A stretch of 64,000 nt of DNA from JALYZC01 sp963725645 (GCA_963725645.1 CAVRZD010000006.1:1550001-1614000), one strand, 5' to 3'; shown: positions 43,299 through 52,058, numbered from the stretch's first letter. Program-made: numbers and translations. The notes: generated from the letters alone by a model not told the origin.

Positions 43299-43952
43299 GT
43301 GGAGGCCGGCGCCGCGAGCGCGCAGGGCGCGCAGGCTCTCCCCGAGCTGGCCTCGGTCTACTGGCGTCCGCGCGTCGACGAACACCGGCTGCTCCAGCGC
43401 GGCCGCCTGTGGACGACGATCACCGTCGCCCACGTGGTGCCGTTCGTCGCGATCGCGGCCCTGATCGTCGTCCTCCAGCCGTTGGCCGTCGCCGTCTCGC
43501 TGATCGCGCTCGCCAAGGCCTGGCTGATCCCGGCGCTCTACGCCCAGCGGGGCGCCAACGTCGTACGGCCCAAGCGCCGCCAGGGAGCGGAGCCCGAGCG
43601 CCGAGCGCTGGGGCTCCTCGGCGACCTTGTGGACCACGACGCCCGCGAGCTCTACGCCGCCACCGGCCTCGTGCTCGAGCGGGGCGCCCTCGGCGTGTGG
43701 CTCGTGGGGGAGGCGGGCGCGGTGCTCGTGCGCCCCGGGCGGCGACGGGTGTTCTGCTATTGCGTGCGCGTGCCCGAGGACGAGCTTCCCTCGGCCGACC
43801 GCACGTCGCACCTGCTGCTGGCGCTGCGCGAGGACGAGGCCGGCTTCGCGACGGTCGCCAACCTCGCGTTCAGCGGCGCGCGCTGGCGGCTGCGCCGCCG
43901 GCTCGAGCGCCGCATGCGCCCGGCGCTGGCCGCGGCGGCCCGGGCCGCCTAG
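43299..43952 (+). CDS. hypothetical membrane protein
   Basis: A 217-residue protein with two membrane helices close together (TVAHVVPFVAIAALIVVLQP; LAVAVSLIALAKAWLIPAL) and then a cytosolic alpha/beta region (RALGLLGDLVDHDARELYAA; FCYCVRVPEDELPSADRTSH) ending in an Arg/Ala-rich helix. The start is GTG 43299, 5 nt after the preceding stop, so probably cotranscribed with it. Function not recognised. Confidence 0.7.
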   Translation: MEAGAASAQGAQALPELASVYWRPRVDEHRLLQRGRLWTTITVAHVVPFVAIAALIVVLQPLAVAVSLIALAKAWLIPALYAQRGANVVRPKRRQGAEPERRALGLLGDLVDHDARELYAATGLVLERGALGVWLVGEAGAVLVRPGRRRVFCYCVRVPEDELPSADRTSHLLLALREDEAGFATVANLAFSGARWRLRRRLERRMRPALAAAARAA

Positions 43953-44040
43953 CGCCCTCGACCGCCTGTCGAATCCCGCGTCGCGATTTGTGGACCGGCG
44001 GGAGATGGCCCGGAGGCCCGCCACCCGGCACACTCGGTCC

Positions 44041-44205
44041 ATGACGATCCCCGCTCCCATCTCCAGGTTCAAGCTGATTCCCGAACCGCGGGCCGAGACG
44101 CCCGGCGCCACCGTCGTGCGGCGCTACCACCTGTCGCGGCTGCGGCTCAACGGACGCCCGCCCTCGCAGGGCCGCCACACGCACCTGAAGCGCACGTACG
44201 ACTGA
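44041..44205 (+). CDS. hypothetical 54-residue basic protein
   Basis: MTIPAPISRFKLIPEPRAET starts a small Arg/Pro-rich protein ending RHTHLKRTYD, with no membrane segment. CACACT (44029-44034) ends 6 nt before the ATG, compatible with the leaderless pattern although it is not a TAnnnT match. A short unstructured RNA- or DNA-binding peptide is possible. Coding status is moderately supported. Confidence 0.45.
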   Translation: MTIPAPISRFKLIPEPRAETPGATVVRRYHLSRLRLNGRPPSQGRHTHLKRTYD

Positions 44206-44247
44206 GGCCCGCCCGGCCGAGCCGGCGGCGTGAGTACCCTTAGGGGT

Positions 44248-44436
44248 ATGGAAGAAGTCGAACGCTCACGGTCGCGCTCACCTTCGATCGCCAAGCGGGC
44301 GCTCGCGGTCGGCGTTCTCGTCATCGCCGCGTACATCCTGCTGAAGCTCGTGATCGGGATCGTCACCGCGCTCGCGGTTCCGATTCTCGTGATCCTCGCC
44401 ATCGTGGCGATCGTCTGGGCGATCCGAGTCCTCTGA
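44248..44436 (+). CDS. hypothetical 62-residue membrane protein
   Basis: MEEVERSRSRSPSIAKRALA is a charged head followed by two hydrophobic stretches (VGVLVIAAYILLKLVIGIV and ALAVPILVILAIVAIVWAI), so probably two membrane helices. ATG 44248 follows TACCCT (44235-44240) by 7 nt; GTG 44230 would put the -10 inside the gene. The next gene begins 16 nt after its stop. Confidence 0.6.
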   Translation: MEEVERSRSRSPSIAKRALAVGVLVIAAYILLKLVIGIVTALAVPILVILAIVAIVWAIRVL

Positions 44437-44452
44437 CGAGGCGGCGCCCGCC

Positions 44453-44746
44453 GTGGCGTATCTGTTCATCGCCCTGGGGTTCGCCCTCGCCGGCGGCATC
44501 GTCGGGAAGGTCAAGGGCAGCTCGTTCTTCCTCTGGTTCCTGATCTCGGGGATCCTGCCGTTCGTCGGCCTGACCGCCGCGCTGCTCTACCGCTGGGACC
44601 GCGACGAGTCCCGCCGGCAATGCCCACGGTGCGGGCGGGTCGTGATGCTCCACGACGCCGTGTGCACCCGCTGCGGCGCCGAGCTGGAGTTCCCGGACGT
44701 CGTGCTCGCGCCGGAGTCGGCGTCGCCCGGAGCGGGCGCCTCCTGA
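44453..44746 (+). CDS. small membrane protein with zinc-ribbon motif
   Basis: A 97-residue protein: two membrane helices (MAYLFIALGFALAGGIVG; FFLWFLISGILPFVGLTAAL), then a cytosolic zinc-ribbon of the form CPRCGRVV...CTRCGAELEF, and a flexible tail. The paired CxxC motifs, 17 residues apart, should bind one zinc ion. The start is GTG 44453. Function unknown. Confidence 0.72.
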   Translation: MAYLFIALGFALAGGIVGKVKGSSFFLWFLISGILPFVGLTAALLYRWDRDESRRQCPRCGRVVMLHDAVCTRCGAELEFPDVVLAPESASPGAGAS

Positions 44747-44783
44747 CCGCCGGCCGCCGCCCAGAGCGCCGGAAAACCGCTGG

Positions 44784-44789
44784 TACACT
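44784..44789 (+). promoter_or_regulatory. -10 element of ilvB
   Basis: TACACT gives an expected start near 44797 and a leader of about 70 nt before ilvB, which has a full AAGGAGG site. The leader has a short GCGCAC/GTGCGC stem but no leader peptide rich in branched-chain codons was found. Confidence 0.5.
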
Positions 44790-44868
44790 CGCTCGACCGC
44801 GCGGCGCGCGCACGAAGCCACGTGTGCGCCGGTGTCCCTCGAAATAGCCGGAAAGGAGGCGAACGCAG

Positions 44869-46548
44869 ATGCGAGCGGCCGACGCTCTCATGGAATGTCT
44901 GAAGGCGGAGGGTGTCGAAGACGTATTCGGCCTGCCCGGCGGCGCCAACCTTCCGACCTACGACGCCCTGTACGACGCCGGCATCCGCCACGTCCTGGTC
45001 CGCCACGAGGCCGGCGGCGGCCACGCCGCCGAGGGCTATGCCAAGGCCACCGGCCGCGTCGGCGTGGCGTTCGGCACGTCCGGACCCGGCGCCACCAACC
45101 TCGTCACGCCGATCACCGACGCCATGCTGGACTCGGTGCCGACGGTCTTCATCACGGGCCAGGTGCGGACCGAGCTGATCGGCACCGACGGCTTCCAGGA
45201 GTGCGACACCGGCGGCATCACGATCCCGGTGGTCAAGCACTCGTTCATGATCCAGGACCCGCGGGAGATCCCGGAGGCGATCCACCAGGCCTTCTACCTG
45301 GCGCGCTCCGGCCGTCCGGGCCCGGTGCTCGTCGACATCCCGCAGGACCTGAGTCGGGCGGACATCGAGTACGAGCCGGCCTCCGGCGACGTCCACCTGC
45401 CCGGATACCAGCCCACGGTCGAGGGCAACCAGAAGCAGATCCGGATCGCCGCCAAGGCCCTGGCCAACGCGCGGCGCCCGGTCATCTACGCCGGCGGCGG
45501 CGTGATCAACGCCAACGCGGCCGACGAGCTGACCGAGCTGGGCACGGCCGATCGCTTCCCGGTCACCTGCACGGTGATGGGCCTGGGCGGGTTCCCCGCG
45601 CCGCACGAGCAGTGGTTGGGCATGCTCGGCATGCACGGGACCCGCGCTGCCAACTATGCGATGGACGAGGCCGACCTGATCGTGGCGATCGGGGCCCGCT
45701 TCGACGACCGCATCACCGGCAAGCTGTCGGAGTTCGCCCCCCGGGCGAAGTTCGTCCACATCGACGTCGACCCGGCCGAGATCTCCAAGAACGTCCCGGC
45801 GCACATCCCGATCGTCGGCGACGCGAAGAACATCATCCCGCGGCTGACGGCCGAGTACCGGGCGCTCGGCGCGGACTCGTCGCGGCTGGAGGACTGGTGG
45901 GACCGCATCCACGCCTGGCAGACGCAGTACCCGCTGGCCTACGAGGACTCGGCCGACAGCGAGATCAAGCCGCAGTACATGGTCCAGGCGCTGTACGAGG
46001 CGACCGGCGGCGACGCAATCGTCACCTCCGACGTGGGCCAGCACCAGATGTGGGCGGCGCAGTACTTCCACTTCGCGCGCCCGCGGCGCTGGATCAACTC
46101 GGGCGGGTTGGGCACGATGGGCTTCGGCCTGCCGGCGGCCATGGGCGCCAAGGTCGGCTGCCCCGAGGAGACCGTCGTGTGCATCGCCGGCGACGGCTCG
46201 GTGCAGATGAACATGCAGGAGATGGCGACGTGCGTCGAGGGCAACATCCCGATCAAGGTGTTCATCATGAACAACGGGTTCCTCGGCATGGTCCGCCAGT
46301 GGCAGGAGCTGTTCTGGGACGGCCGCTACAGCCACGTCGAGATGGGCCAGTCGCCCGACTTCGTCAAGCTCGCGGAGGCCTACGGCGCGACGGGGCTGCG
46401 CTTCGAGGACAAGCGGACGCTGGTCGACGACATGCGCGAGGCCCTGAACACCGAGGGTCCGGTGCTGGTCGACGTGCGCGTGACCAAGGAGGAGAACACC
46501 TACCCGATGATCCCGGCCGGCCAGGCCGCCCGGGACATGGTGGGGTGA
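44869..46548 (+). CDS. ilvB: acetolactate synthase large subunit
   Basis: A 559-residue TPP enzyme of valine, leucine and isoleucine synthesis. It has the N-terminal MRAADALMECLKAEGVEDVF, the catalytic Glu region LVRHEAGGGHAAEGYAKATG, the FAD/central domain AIGARFDDRITGKLSEFAP, and the TPP-Mg motif GDGSVQMNMQEMAT ending MNNGFLGMVRQWQELF. ATG 44869 has AAGGAGG 9 nt upstream. ilvN lies 168 nt downstream across a hairpin-rich spacer; ilvC is 12 kb away, so the usual ilvBNC operon is split. Confidence 0.96.
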   Translation: MRAADALMECLKAEGVEDVFGLPGGANLPTYDALYDAGIRHVLVRHEAGGGHAAEGYAKATGRVGVAFGTSGPGATNLVTPITDAMLDSVPTVFITGQVRTELIGTDGFQECDTGGITIPVVKHSFMIQDPREIPEAIHQAFYLARSGRPGPVLVDIPQDLSRADIEYEPASGDVHLPGYQPTVEGNQKQIRIAAKALANARRPVIYAGGGVINANAADELTELGTADRFPVTCTVMGLGGFPAPHEQWLGMLGMHGTRAANYAMDEADLIVAIGARFDDRITGKLSEFAPRAKFVHIDVDPAEISKNVPAHIPIVGDAKNIIPRLTAEYRALGADSSRLEDWWDRIHAWQTQYPLAYEDSADSEIKPQYMVQALYEATGGDAIVTSDVGQHQMWAAQYFHFARPRRWINSGGLGTMGFGLPAAMGAKVGCPEETVVCIAGDGSVQMNMQEMATCVEGNIPIKVFIMNNGFLGMVRQWQELFWDGRYSHVEMGQSPDFVKLAEAYGATGLRFEDKRTLVDDMREALNTEGPVLVDVRVTKEENTYPMIPAGQAARDMVG

Positions 46549-46581
46549 TCCAGATGCCCCTCCCCGACCCACACACCCACA

Positions 46582-46695
46582 GATGACGCGCAACCCCTTC
46601 GCTGGATCTGCGTCATCGGGCTTGCCTTTGCCGGTGGCAAAGGCTGCGCCCTGCTTCCTTGACCAGCTCGATCTTGCGCGCCCCTGTGGGCGCGT
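46582..46695 (+). promoter_or_regulatory. three successive hairpins between ilvB and ilvN
   Basis: Hairpin 1: GATGACGC (46582-46589) with GCGTCATC (46610-46617), loop 20 nt. Hairpin 2: GCCTTTGCC (46624-46632) with GGCAAAGGC (46636-46644), loop GGT. Hairpin 3: GCGCGCCC (46676-46683) with GGGCGCGT (46688-46695), loop CTGT, 5 nt before GAGGAAGGA, the ilvN ribosome site. None has a T-run. They may set the ratio of large to small subunit by partial termination, processing or RNA stability. Confidence 0.5.
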
Positions 46696-46716
46696 GGACC
46701 GAGGAAGGAACATCTG

Positions 46717-47274
46717 ATGGGTGAACCCGGAACCAAGGAACTCATCTCGCTGGAGGAGCTGCAGGCCGCCGGCGGCCTGCGGACGGGGCGCAAGCACGTT
46801 CTCTCGATCCTGGTCGAGAACAAGCCCGGCGTCCTGACCCGGATCGCCGGCCTGTTCGCGCGGCGGGCGTTCAACATCGACACGCTGGCCGTCGGGCCGA
46901 CCGACGACGACGCGGTCTCGCGCATCACGCTGACCGTGGACGGCGCCAAGCACCCGATCGACCAGGTGACCAAGCAGCTGCACAAGCTGGTCAACGTGCT
47001 CAAGATCCGCGACCTCGAGCCGGACGAGGCGGTGTCGCGCGAGCTTGCGCTCTTCAAGGTCTCGGCCGACGGGGCGCAGCGCGGCGAGGTCATGCAGATC
47101 ACCGACATCTTCCGCGGCAAGGTCGTCGACGTCGGCAAGCGGTCGATCGTGATCGAGATCACCGGCACGGACGACAAGATCGAGGCCTTCGAGCAACTCG
47201 TGCGGCCGTTCGGGCTGATCGAGATGGTGCGCACCGGCGAGATCGCGATCTCGCGCGGGCGCGGCGAGACGTAG
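46717..47274 (+). CDS. ilvN: acetolactate synthase regulatory (small) subunit
   Basis: A 185-residue ACT-domain subunit: HVLSILVENKPGVLTRIAGL and FARRAFNIDTLAVGPTDDDA form the first ACT, followed by the C-terminal domain VMQITDIFRGKVVDVGKRSI and FEQLVRPFGLIEMVRTG. It binds valine and activates IlvB. The first 22 residues are an added acidic N-terminus. The start has GAGGAAGGA upstream. menF starts 12 nt after its stop, with TAGGCT in between as a separate promoter. Confidence 0.94.
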   Translation: MGEPGTKELISLEELQAAGGLRTGRKHVLSILVENKPGVLTRIAGLFARRAFNIDTLAVGPTDDDAVSRITLTVDGAKHPIDQVTKQLHKLVNVLKIRDLEPDEAVSRELALFKVSADGAQRGEVMQITDIFRGKVVDVGKRSIVIEITGTDDKIEAFEQLVRPFGLIEMVRTGEIAISRGRGET

Positions 47275-47286
47275 GCTGCCGACAGC

Positions 47287-48741
47287 ATGAGCGCCCAGCG
47301 GACCACCGGCACCGCAGCCGCCGGCGGTCCCTTCGCCCTGGACACGGGGGCGCGCTCGCGCGTCGTCGACCAGCTCGACCGGGCGGTGCGCCGTTCCCGC
47401 GCCGAGGGCAGAGAGGTGTTGACGGCGACGACCATCGACGCGGGGGAGCGGGTCGATCCGACCGCGATCGCGTGCGCCTCGCGGCGCCCCAGCGAGCGCT
47501 GGTTCTGCCTCGAGCAGCCCGACCGCGAGGGTTTCGCGCTGGCCGCCCTCGGGGCCGTGCGCACCCTCGAGGCGCGGGGGCCGGCGCGTTTCGTCGAGGT
47601 TGCGGCGGCCTGGCGCGCGCTGGCCGCCGATGCCATCACCGACCTCCACGAGGGCCCGCGCGGCGCCGGGCTCGTGGCGGTGGGCGGGTTCGCGTTCGCG
47701 CCCGACGGCGGCTCGGCCCCGCACTGGGCGGGCTTCCCGCCCGCTTCGCTCGTGGTGCCCGAGGTCGCGTTCGCGCGCCGCGCCGGCGTGACCTGGCTGA
47801 CGCTCGCCACGCTGGTGGCCCCCGACGACATGACCGAGGGCCTGCTCGCCCGCCTCGATCGACGACTGGGCGAGCTGCGCGCCGGGCCGCTTCCCCTGCT
47901 CGACCCGGCGCCCGCGGAGCGCGCACGCGTCGCCGGGGCGATGCCGCCACAGCACTACGTGTCGGCCGTCGCGCGCGCCGTCGAGCGCATCCGCGCCGGG
48001 GAGCTCGAGAAGGTCGTGCTGGCGCGCGAGGTCGCGGTGCACGCGCCCGCCCCGCACGACGCGGGCGCCATCCTCGGCGTGCTGCGAGAGGCGTTCCCGC
48101 AGTGCTTCGTCTTCGCCACCGGCGTCGGTGATGCCGCCTTCGTGGCCGCCAGCCCGGAGCTGCTCGTGCGCCGCGAGGGCCAGCGCGCCAGCACGCTGGC
48201 GCTGGCCGGGTCGACGCGCCGCAGCGCCGACCCGGCGGTCGACGACCACCTCGGCGAGCAGCTCCTGCGCAGCGCCAAGGACCGCGAGGAGCAGGCGATC
48301 GTCGCCCGCCGGATCGAGCGGACGCTGCGCCCGCACGCGGTGTGGGTGACCGCCGCGCCCGAGCCGGTCATCGTGCGCATGGCCAACATCCAGCACCTTG
48401 CCACGCCGATCCGCGTGCAGCTCGCCGAACCGATCGGCGCGGTCGACCTGGCCGGGCTGCTGCACCCGACGCCGGCCGTGGGGGGCGAGCCGTTCGCCCG
48501 GGCCGAGGGCCTGATCCCGGAGCTCGAGGGCCTCGACCGCGGCTGGTACGCCGGCCCCGTCGGCTGGACCGACGCGGCCGAGGACGGAGAATTTTGCGTG
48601 GCGCTGCGGTGCGCCCTTGTGCGTGGCGCCGAGGCGCGCTGCTATGCCGGGGTCGGCGTGGTCCGCGACTCGGACCCCGCCGCCGAGCTGGCCGAGACCG
48701 AGGTCAAGCTGCAGGCGCTGCTGCCCGTGCTGGCCGGCTGA
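47287..48741 (+). CDS. menF: isochorismate synthase (chorismate-binding family)
   Basis: A 484-residue enzyme. The N-terminal half is variable and the C-terminal chorismate-binding half carries RAVERIRAGELEKVVLAREV, FPQCFVFATGVGDAAFVAAS, LAGSTRRS, KDREEQAIVARRIERTL and VRMANIQHLATPIRVQLA, followed by HPTPAVGGEPFARAEGLIPE. This is the MenF/EntC type, the first step from chorismate to menaquinone; the men genes downstream support MenF. TAGGCT (47272-47277) spans the end of ilvN and ends 9 nt before the ATG. Confidence 0.92.
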   Translation: MSAQRTTGTAAAGGPFALDTGARSRVVDQLDRAVRRSRAEGREVLTATTIDAGERVDPTAIACASRRPSERWFCLEQPDREGFALAALGAVRTLEARGPARFVEVAAAWRALAADAITDLHEGPRGAGLVAVGGFAFAPDGGSAPHWAGFPPASLVVPEVAFARRAGVTWLTLATLVAPDDMTEGLLARLDRRLGELRAGPLPLLDPAPAERARVAGAMPPQHYVSAVARAVERIRAGELEKVVLAREVAVHAPAPHDAGAILGVLREAFPQCFVFATGVGDAAFVAASPELLVRREGQRASTLALAGSTRRSADPAVDDHLGEQLLRSAKDREEQAIVARRIERTLRPHAVWVTAAPEPVIVRMANIQHLATPIRVQLAEPIGAVDLAGLLHPTPAVGGEPFARAEGLIPELEGLDRGWYAGPVGWTDAAEDGEFCVALRCALVRGAEARCYAGVGVVRDSDPAAELAETEVKLQALLPVLAG

Positions 48742-48793
48742 GCGACATACCGTCGTCATACCGGAGCCTCACCGGAATTGTGCGCGGCGGGCC

Positions 48794-48799
48794 TACGGT
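48794..48799 (+). promoter_or_regulatory. -10 element of LPFTG copy 3
   Basis: TACGGT ends 7 nt before ATG 48807, a leaderless-type promoter. Copies 1 and 2 of the family instead have ribosome-binding sites and longer leaders, so regulation differs between copies. Confidence 0.5.
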
Positions 48800-48806
48800 G
48801 GCCGGC

Positions 48807-49109
48807 ATGAACTCAACGCTCCGCATCCTCACCCTTGCCGTAATCGCCGCAACCGTCCTTGCGGTGCCCGCCGCCGCCCAGGCCGCCACTCCCACCGTGG
48901 ACGGCTACGCCACCAACGGCGCCCAGGCGCAGGCTGACGTGTCGGCCGGCGGCGCCAACGACGGCGGCACGCTGCGCCAGCTGCCCTTCACGGGCTTCGA
49001 CCTGTGGTTCGCCGCCGCCGGCGGGCTGCTGCTCGCCGTCGGGGGAGTGGCGCTGCGCCGAGCTGTGAAGAACCCGACGAATCCTCGCGAAGTGCCTCCA
49101 AATCGATGA
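48807..49109 (+). CDS. tiny secreted LPFTG-anchored surface protein (copy 3)
   Basis: A 100-residue protein with signal peptide MNSTLRILTLAVIAATVLAV...AQA, an ectodomain of about 32 residues with VDGYATNGAQAQADVS, then LRQLPFTGFDL, a hydrophobic helix (WFAAAGGLLLAVGGVAL) and an unusually long basic/polar tail (RRAVKNPTNPREVPPNR). Family members are at 1228 and 30419. Like copy 1 it is followed closely (63 nt) by an EVF-tail gene. It lies between menF and menD. Function unknown. Confidence 0.78.
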   Translation: MNSTLRILTLAVIAATVLAVPAAAQAATPTVDGYATNGAQAQADVSAGGANDGGTLRQLPFTGFDLWFAAAGGLLLAVGGVALRRAVKNPTNPREVPPNR

Positions 49110-49172
49110 ACTGGCTGGTACCCTCATCCGACGGGTTCGGTCGCGCAGGGAACGTATGGAAGGGGGGGCACG

Positions 49173-49568
49173 ATGCCACGCAAGAAGACACCGTCCACCG
49201 TTGCTGAAGCCACGCCGGGATCGCGGATCGACGAGCGGCTGGACCATCTCGAGGCACTGGTGGGCGCGCTCACGGCCGAGATCGAACTCCTCCGGGCCGA
49301 GCGCCAGGAATGGCGCGCGACCGAGCGCGAGGCGGTGGAGGCCGCCGAGGCTCACCGCGTGCGCCCCAGCTCCGACGAGATGCGCGCGGTCGCGCGCGGC
49401 GAGCGGACGGACGCCGGCCTCGCACGTGTGGCCGCCCTCCAGCTGGTCGCCGCGGGCCTTGACCGCGAGGCCGTCACCGCCGAGCTCCAGCGTCTGGGGA
49501 TCGACGATCCCGAGCCGGTCGTGACCGAGGTCTTCCGGCACACCGAGCCGGCGGCCAAGGCGAGCTGA
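49173..49568 (+). CDS. hypothetical protein with C-terminal EVF helical motif (partner of LPFTG copy 3)
   Basis: A 131-residue charged protein. Residues 18-65 form a coiled coil (RLDHLEALVGALTAEIELLR). Residues about 78-123 are helical, with LARVAALQLVAAGLDREAV leading to DDPEPVVTEVFRH. This end resembles the C-terminus of the protein at 1547 (LxxxGxxRxxV, then xVxxEVF). No signal peptide. ATG 49173 has GGAAGGGGGG upstream; TACCCT at 49119-49124 is a possible separate promoter. Its repeated linkage to LPFTG genes suggests a shared process. Confidence 0.7.
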   Translation: MPRKKTPSTVAEATPGSRIDERLDHLEALVGALTAEIELLRAERQEWRATEREAVEAAEAHRVRPSSDEMRAVARGERTDAGLARVAALQLVAAGLDREAVTAELQRLGIDDPEPVVTEVFRHTEPAAKAS

Positions 49569-49571
49569 CCC

Positions 49572-51290
49572 TCAGGCCAGCGCCGCCGCGACCGCTCCCC
49601 ACACCCGCCGGTGCAGCTCGACGTTCGCCGCACGGTCGGTCCTGACCTCGACGATGGACGTGCCCGCGCCCTCGAGCGCGCGGGCGAGCGCGGCGTCGAA
49701 GTCGCTCGGGCTGGTCACGAGCTCGTGGTCCGCGCCGAACAGCGAGGCCGCGCGGGCGAAGTCCAGGCCGTGCGGCGTGGCGACGTGCTCCTCGAACACG
49801 TCGGTCTCGCCGGCGATCGGGAGGAAGTGGAAGATGCCGCCGCCGTCGTTGTTGAGGAGGACGATCGCCAGCGGTAGGCCCAGCCGCGCCCCGGCGAGCA
49901 ACCCGCCGAGGTCGTGGACCAGGGCGACGTCGCCGATCAGCAGGACCGTCGGCGCGTCGCCGGCCGCGGCCGCACCGTAGGCGGACGACACCGTTCCGTC
50001 GATGCCGTTGGCGCCGCGGTTGGAGAGCACCCGCGGTGGGTCGCCCCGGGCCGGGAAGAACGTCTCCACGTCGCGCACCGGCATCGAGGACGCAACGAAG
50101 AGGGTCGCGTCGGCGGGGACCGTCGCGCCCAGACGAGCGCACACCCAGGGCTCGGACAGCTCGTCGCCGAGCGCGCGGCCGGTCGCCTGCGCGGCCGTAT
50201 CGTCGGCGCGGCGCCACGCGTCGCCCCACGCGGCATCCGGCGCCCGCTCGAGGCGCTCCGTCGCCTCGGCGAGCGTGGTCGCCGGATCCGCGGGGACGAC
50301 CAGGGCCGTCGCTCCATCGGGGTCCAGCCAGGCGCGCTCGGCGTCCACCACCACGTCGAGCGCATCGTGCGCACCGGCGAGCCAGGCGCGCAGGGGCTTG
50401 GAGGTCGGCAGGTCGCCGACGCGTAGGACGAGCTCGGGCGGGTGACCGCCCGCGAACCCCGCGTCGCGCAGCAGCGCGTCGTAGTGTGCGACCGCGGTCG
50501 GGTCCCGGCGCGCGCCCGAGAGCGGGTCGGCGAGTACGGGATACCCGGCGGTCTCCGCGAACCCCTCCACCGCGAGGGCGAGCGCCGAATCGCGCTCGGA
50601 GCGCCCGCATACGAGCACGCCGCGCGGCCGTGCCTCCAGCGCGTCCATCAGGCGATGCAGCGCCGCCGGGGCCGGGCGTCCGTCGGCGGGCGCGCGGTCG
50701 ACCCACGGCGCTCCGTCGGCCCGGCCGCCGTCGGCGTCGGGCAGCGGGCCGTCCGGCACCAGCGGCTCGCGCAGCGGGAAGTTGAGGTGCACGGGGCCGG
50801 GCCGGCCCTCGAGCGCCGTCCAGTAGGCGCGGCAGGCGAGGGTGCGCAGGAACCGCAGCCGGTCCGGTTCGGCGTCCTGGATGCCGACCTCGAAGAACCA
50901 CTTGGCCGCCGCGCCGTAGAGCTTGACCTGGTCGATCGTCTGGCCGGCCCCGGTCTCGCGCAACTCGGGCGGGCGGTCGGCCGTGAGCACGATCAGCGGC
51001 ACGCGAGCCTCTCGGGCCTCGTGCACCGCCGGGGTCAGCTCGGCCGCGGCGGTCCCCGACGTGCAGGCGACCGCGACCGGCCGGCGGCTCGCCTTGGCGA
51101 GGCCGAGCGCGAAGAAGCCGGCGCAGCGCTCGTCGATGTGGGAGTGGCAGCGCAGCCGCTGCTCTCGCGCGAGGGCGAGCACGAGCGGCGCCGAGCGCGA
51201 GCCGGGGGACGTGCACGCGTCGGTCATGCCGCAGCGCGCGAGCTCGTCGCAGAACGCGCGCAGGAGCAGGTGGGTGTCGGTCGCGGTCAT
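49572..51290 (-). CDS. menD: SEPHCHC synthase (MenD)
   Basis: A 572-residue TPP enzyme that adds a 2-oxoglutarate-derived succinyl-semialdehyde unit to isochorismate. Visible are LARCGMTDACTSPGSRSAPL, HIDERCAGFFALGLAKASRR with the catalytic Glu, ACTSGTAAAELTPAVHEARE, and the TPP-binding GDVALVHDLGGLLAGARLGL with LLNNDGGGIFHFLP. ATG 51290 is the conserved start. It shares a CATG with the possible ATG of menH on the other strand. Convergent with the EVF-tail gene (3-nt gap). Confidence 0.95.
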   Translation of the reverse strand: MTATDTHLLLRAFCDELARCGMTDACTSPGSRSAPLVLALAREQRLRCHSHIDERCAGFFALGLAKASRRPVAVACTSGTAAAELTPAVHEAREARVPLIVLTADRPPELRETGAGQTIDQVKLYGAAAKWFFEVGIQDAEPDRLRFLRTLACRAYWTALEGRPGPVHLNFPLREPLVPDGPLPDADGGRADGAPWVDRAPADGRPAPAALHRLMDALEARPRGVLVCGRSERDSALALAVEGFAETAGYPVLADPLSGARRDPTAVAHYDALLRDAGFAGGHPPELVLRVGDLPTSKPLRAWLAGAHDALDVVVDAERAWLDPDGATALVVPADPATTLAEATERLERAPDAAWGDAWRRADDTAAQATGRALGDELSEPWVCARLGATVPADATLFVASSMPVRDVETFFPARGDPPRVLSNRGANGIDGTVSSAYGAAAAGDAPTVLLIGDVALVHDLGGLLAGARLGLPLAIVLLNNDGGGIFHFLPIAGETDVFEEHVATPHGLDFARAASLFGADHELVTSPSDFDAALARALEGAGTSIVEVRTDRAANVELHRRVWGAVAAALA

Positions 51291-51300
51291 GATTCGGGGC

Positions 51301-52033
51301 GTGCGCCCGACCGTCCTCCTCCTCCACGGGTTCACCCAGACGGGCGCCAGCTGGCGCGGCGTGGTCGAAGCGCTCGGCGAACGCTATACGCGCGCTCGCC
51401 CCCGACCTGCGCGGGCACGGGTCGGCGGCGACGCGGCGCCCGGTGACGGTCGAGGCCTGCGTGGCCGACGTGATCTCGGAGGCTCCGGAGCGCTTCGCCC
51501 TCGCCGGCTACTCGATGGGGGGCCGACTCGCACTGCGGGTCGCGCTGGCGCACCCCGAGCGCGTGGAGCGCCTGGTCCTCGTCGGCACGACGCCGGGCAT
51601 CGCCGACGACGTCGAGCGCGCCGCCCGGGGCGAGGCCGACGAGGCCCTCGCCGCCGAGCTGGAGGTCGGCCTGGACATCGAGGCGTTCGCGAGCCGCTGG
51701 GGGCGCCAGCCGATCTTCAAGGGGCAGCCGCCGGACGTGGCGGCGATCGCCCACGAGGACCGCTTGCGCAACGACCCGTCCGGCCTCGCGGCCGCCCTCC
51801 GCGGCCTGGGCCAGGGCGCCGCCGAGCCGCTCTGGCCGCGCCTGGGCGAGCTGCGCATGACGGTCACCGCGATCGCCGGCGAGCGCGACGGCACCTACGC
51901 CAAGCTGGCCGAACGAATGGTCGCGCGCATGCCGCGCGCGCGGGCCCTGATCGTGCCCGGCGCCGGCCACGCGGTCCACCTCGAGGCGCCGGCCATCGTT
52001 GCCGGCGCGCTGCGGGGCGGGCAGGACGCCTGA
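51301..52033 (+). pseudogene. menH: alpha/beta hydrolase, SHCHC synthase-like (MenH), one frameshift
   Basis: The N-terminal frame VRPTVLLLHGFTQTGASWRG has the oxyanion HGFTQ. After one extra C near 51391 the frame continues ALAPDLRGHG, then FALAGYSMGGRLALRVALAH (nucleophile Ser in GYSMGG), AGERDGTYAKLAERM and the catalytic His in GAGHAVHLEAP. Removing the base gives 243 residues. Position next to menD supports the MenH role, elimination of pyruvate from SEPHCHC. GTG 51301 is preferred because CATGAT ends 7 nt before it; ATG 51289 is the alternative. Confidence 0.85.
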
Positions 52034-52058
52034 GTCCCGCATCGAAACGCTCCGCCAC

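Noticed and set aside
51288..51291. A CATG in which the start codons of menD and menH would overlap on opposite strands.
   Set aside because: Attractive, but GTG 51301 fits the leaderless spacing better for menH (CATGAT 7 nt before), so overlapping ATGs are probably coincidental.
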